From: an uncultured Clostridia bacterium
GTDB lineage: Bacteria; Bacillota; Clostridia; Oscillospirales; Acutalibacteraceae
Assembly (NCBI GenBank): GCA_947627345.1
Contig: CANQVS010000002.1
Location: 62,001-126,000, forward strand
Length of the DNA: 64,000 bases
Direction of reading: 5' to 3'
Made by a program: the position numbers and the translations under genes. Positions 61,970-64,000 of this stretch are shown here, piece by piece. Position 1 is the first letter of the stretch. Every line of letters begins with the position of its first letter. A model generated the notes under the pieces. It was not told where the DNA came from. It worked only from the letters and a program-made list of their open reading frames with translations, and searched no databases.

Positions 61970-62126
61970 ATATATTTGAATATCTGCGATGAAGATATTG
62001 TAATTTTAAATTTCCAACCTGTTTTTTGCTGTATATTACTGCTTTTTTGCTGTATATTGCTTTAAATTAAATTAAAATTGTTTATGTTGTTAACAAAGTC
62101 CTGATTTTGATACATCACCACAAAAT

Positions 62127-62140
62127 CGAACAAATTTTCT
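62127..62140. promoter_or_regulatory. LexA/DinR-like box 1
   Basis: CGAACAAATTTTCT, similar to the Firmicutes CGAACnnnnGTTCG class. Confidence 0.45.
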
Positions 62141-62148
62141 AAAAAGTA

Positions 62149-62177
62149 TTGTAATCGAACAAATATTCTGCTATAAT
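62149..62177 (+). promoter_or_regulatory. Promoter of the sigma-like operon with LexA-like box 2 embedded
   Basis: TTGTAA, 17-bp spacer containing CGAACAAATATTCT (62156-62169), extended -10 TGcTATAAT. Confidence 0.7.
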
Positions 62178-62253
62178 TTAATTACAAGATTGTTAAGCCC
62201 CGAATAATCTTGCAAATATCAGAGAATAAAAATCATTTTTGAAAGGACTTTAT

Positions 62254-62469
62254 ATGAATTATATCGAATGGGCGCAGGAATATTATAAAGACGCCGAAAG
62301 AGTAATGAAAACTATAAGAAAATATGAGGCGATTTTAAAGAATAAAGGTCATGCAAACGAAGAAAAGCTCAACTCAATTATCGCTTCTTACCGTTATATT
62401 TATTATGATGTTTTAAATACCGCAAAAATGCTTGAATCAAGAGCAAAGGAGAATAAAAATGCGGCATAG
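62254..62469 (+). CDS. Small hypothetical protein, first gene of a two-gene operon
   Basis: MNYIEWAQEYYKDAERVMKTIRKYEAILKNKGHANEEKLNSIIASYRYIYYDVLNTAKMLESRAKENKNAA; preceded by GAAAGGA. Confidence 0.75.
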   Translation: MNYIEWAQEYYKDAERVMKTIRKYEAILKNKGHANEEKLNSIIASYRYIYYDVLNTAKMLESRAKENKNAA

Positions 62470-62752
62470 GAGAATTTCAATAACTGAAAAAAACGAGCAC
62501 AGGTTGGTTTACTTTGACCACGATTACAGAGAAACAAACGAAAACGATATTGCAAAAATGAAAAAAATTCTTAATTATGCTATTGCAAACGAACTTACCG
62601 ACCGCCAGCGCTATTGTATTTGCGAGCATTATTTAAAAGGGAGAAGTATGAAAAATATTGCGTGCGAGTTAAATCTAAATCCCTCAACCGTGACCCGTCA
62701 TATAAAAAGTGCGGAAAAACGTCTTAAAAGAATTGCTGACTGCTATTGCTAA
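62459..62752 (+). CDS. Sigma-70 region 4-like HTH protein
   Basis: LTDRQRYCICEHYLKGRSMKNIACELNLNPSTVTRHIKSAEKRLKRIA; overlaps the upstream ORF by 11 nt; RBS AAGGAG. Confidence 0.85.
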   Translation: MRHRRISITEKNEHRLVYFDHDYRETNENDIAKMKKILNYAIANELTDRQRYCICEHYLKGRSMKNIACELNLNPSTVTRHIKSAEKRLKRIADCYC

Positions 62753-62771
62753 AAGCAAGATATAATTAAAA

Positions 62772-62816
62772 AAGTCGGGTGACAAGGTAAATTTTGTCAA
62801 TATGTCACCCGACTTC
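62772..62816 (+). terminator. Intrinsic terminator of the sigma-like operon
   Basis: aagtcgggtgaca ... tgtcacccgactt followed by T-rich sequence. Confidence 0.85.
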
Positions 62817-62846
62817 TATTTCTAAATTTTTTATGTAAAAGTATCC

Positions 62847-63053
62847 TTAAATCTCAAAATCTTCTTTTTTAAATTTCATCATTTTTGCCTTGCTTTTTGG
62901 AATTCTAAGTGTAGGATTATATTCAAATTTTCTGCACTTGCCTTTTTTTATTTCCTTTTTTTTATCGCATCTAAACTCATTGTTTGATTTATTAAAGTTG
63001 TCGCAGTATTCGCAATTTGTCTCAATGTTATTACCAAAAATTTCCTTATTCAT
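62847..63053 (-). CDS. Small Cys-rich (CxxC...C...C) conserved hypothetical protein
   Basis: NCEYCDNFNKSNNEFRCDKKKEIKKGKCRKFEYNPTLRIPKSKAKMMKFKKEDFEI. Confidence 0.7.
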   Translation of the reverse strand: MNKEIFGNNIETNCEYCDNFNKSNNEFRCDKKKEIKKGKCRKFEYNPTLRIPKSKAKMMKFKKEDFEI

Positions 63054-63165
63054 TTTATCCGCCTCAAATCATTTTTATATCAAATTTTTCCTTAAATATT
63101 ATACCAAAGATTATTGTAACTTGCAAGATGTATAAATTTGGTATAGAATATATTTGGTGATATTT

Positions 63166-63999
63166 GTGAATTTTTCAAGCCATACAATGAGTCTTAATAA
63201 CCCTGATACAGTTCCGTATCTTACTTATGATTCTTTGAGCGAAATATCTTTTATTAAACACGCTTTTTCAACCCGATTGGGAGGAGTCAGCAAGGGAATT
63301 TTTTCCACAATGAATTTGGCATTTAACCGTGGCGATAAAAAAGAAGACGTTGTGGAAAACTATCACAGGTTATGTGAAAGCATCGGCCTTGACTTTGATA
63401 CCTTAGTTGCGTCCGCTCAAGATCACAATACGTTTGTGAGGTGTGTCACAAGCGAAAATTGTGGAGTAGGTATAACAAAACCCCGTGATATTGAGAGTGT
63501 TGACGCATTAATTACAAATGAAAAAAATGTTACTTTGGTAACTTATTATGCTGACTGTACTCCGCTTTTTTTTGTTGATACAAATAAAAAGGCAATTGGT
63601 TTAGCCCACGCGGGCTGGCGCGGAACAGTCGGAAGAATAGGTGAAAAAGTAATTAGGAAAATGACTGCTAAATTTAACACCAATCCAAAAGATTTGAAGT
63701 GTGCCGTAGGACCTGCTGTTTCCAAATGCTGTTATGAGGTAGATAAGGTTTGCGCCGATGAATTTTATAAGCTGTCGGACTTAGATACGTCAAAATTTAT
63801 TATTCCAAAACAGAATAATAAATTTATGATAGACCTTTTGGAAACAAATCGTCAAATTTTAATAAAATCAGGTGTTTTACCGAATAATATTACAGTATCG
63901 GATTTATGTACTAAATGTAACAGCAATTTTTTATGGTCGCACCGTGCGACAAACGGACGTCGAGGAACTATGTGCGCTATGATGTGTATTACAGAATAG
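63166..63999 (+). CDS. pgeF: Laccase-domain protein, peptidoglycan editing factor PgeF/YfiH family
   Basis: FSTRLGGVSKGIFSTMNLAFNRGD, YYADCTPLFFVDTNKKAIGLAHAGWRGTVGRI, GPAVSKCCYEV, DLCTKCNSNFLWSHRATNGRRGTMCAMM. GTG start at 63166 chosen after GGTGAT; the ORF track starts at 63154. Confidence 0.92.
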   Translation: MNFSSHTMSLNNPDTVPYLTYDSLSEISFIKHAFSTRLGGVSKGIFSTMNLAFNRGDKKEDVVENYHRLCESIGLDFDTLVASAQDHNTFVRCVTSENCGVGITKPRDIESVDALITNEKNVTLVTYYADCTPLFFVDTNKKAIGLAHAGWRGTVGRIGEKVIRKMTAKFNTNPKDLKCAVGPAVSKCCYEVDKVCADEFYKLSDLDTSKFIIPKQNNKFMIDLLETNRQILIKSGVLPNNITVSDLCTKCNSNFLWSHRATNGRRGTMCAMMCITE

Positions 64000-64000
64000 G

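Noticed and set aside
62086-62099. gttgttaacaaag as a Rex operator
   Set aside because: Half-sites are fused without the 4-nt spacer of TTGTTAAnnnnTTAACAA.
1-64000. CRISPR arrays, tRNA or rRNA genes, intact prophage or complete ICE
   Set aside because: No regularly spaced repeats, cloverleaf-like or rRNA sequences, and no integrase, relaxase or structural phage genes were recognised.

Overview
The window is a mostly AT-rich Clostridia/Ruminococcaceae chromosome segment. It looks Ruminococcus bromii-like because of dockerin-bearing pullulanase and sporulation genes; this is inferred from gene content, and no database search was run. The backbone includes fabF, mnmA, nadA, a sortase-substrate/class B sortase/LCP cluster, a CotJC-like Mn-catalase, adhE, asnB, ylbJ/yqfC/yqfD, ymdB-like, fakA-like, recG, dac, thrS with a T-box, rpmE, dnaG, rpoD, tandem pullulanases, pckA, rex, icd, an aconitase gene, typA and pgeF. 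A visibly GC-richer, apparently horizontally acquired block (about 10.0-17.4 kb) carries a TetR-regulated flavin redox cassette: flavin reductase, two aldo/keto reductases, an Isf-like flavoprotein, a cytosolic flavodoxin, a flavodoxin lipoprotein, and a DUF4405-like/FGE-like/flavodoxin triple fusion. It is flanked by decayed mobile-element genes (MobC-like on the left, TnpV-like on the right) that are missing from the ORF track. This block is my main candidate for an undescribed system, a possible trans-membrane flavodoxin relay. Other leads are a perfect Rex operator upstream of a lipoprotein-adhE unit, paired LexA-like boxes over a promoter driving a small sigma-region-4-like operon, two apparently dead paralogues (VanY-like and SpoIID-like), a dockerin embedded between MucBP-like modules, and a structured intergenic element near 58.8 kb. 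No tRNA, rRNA or CRISPR was recognised.
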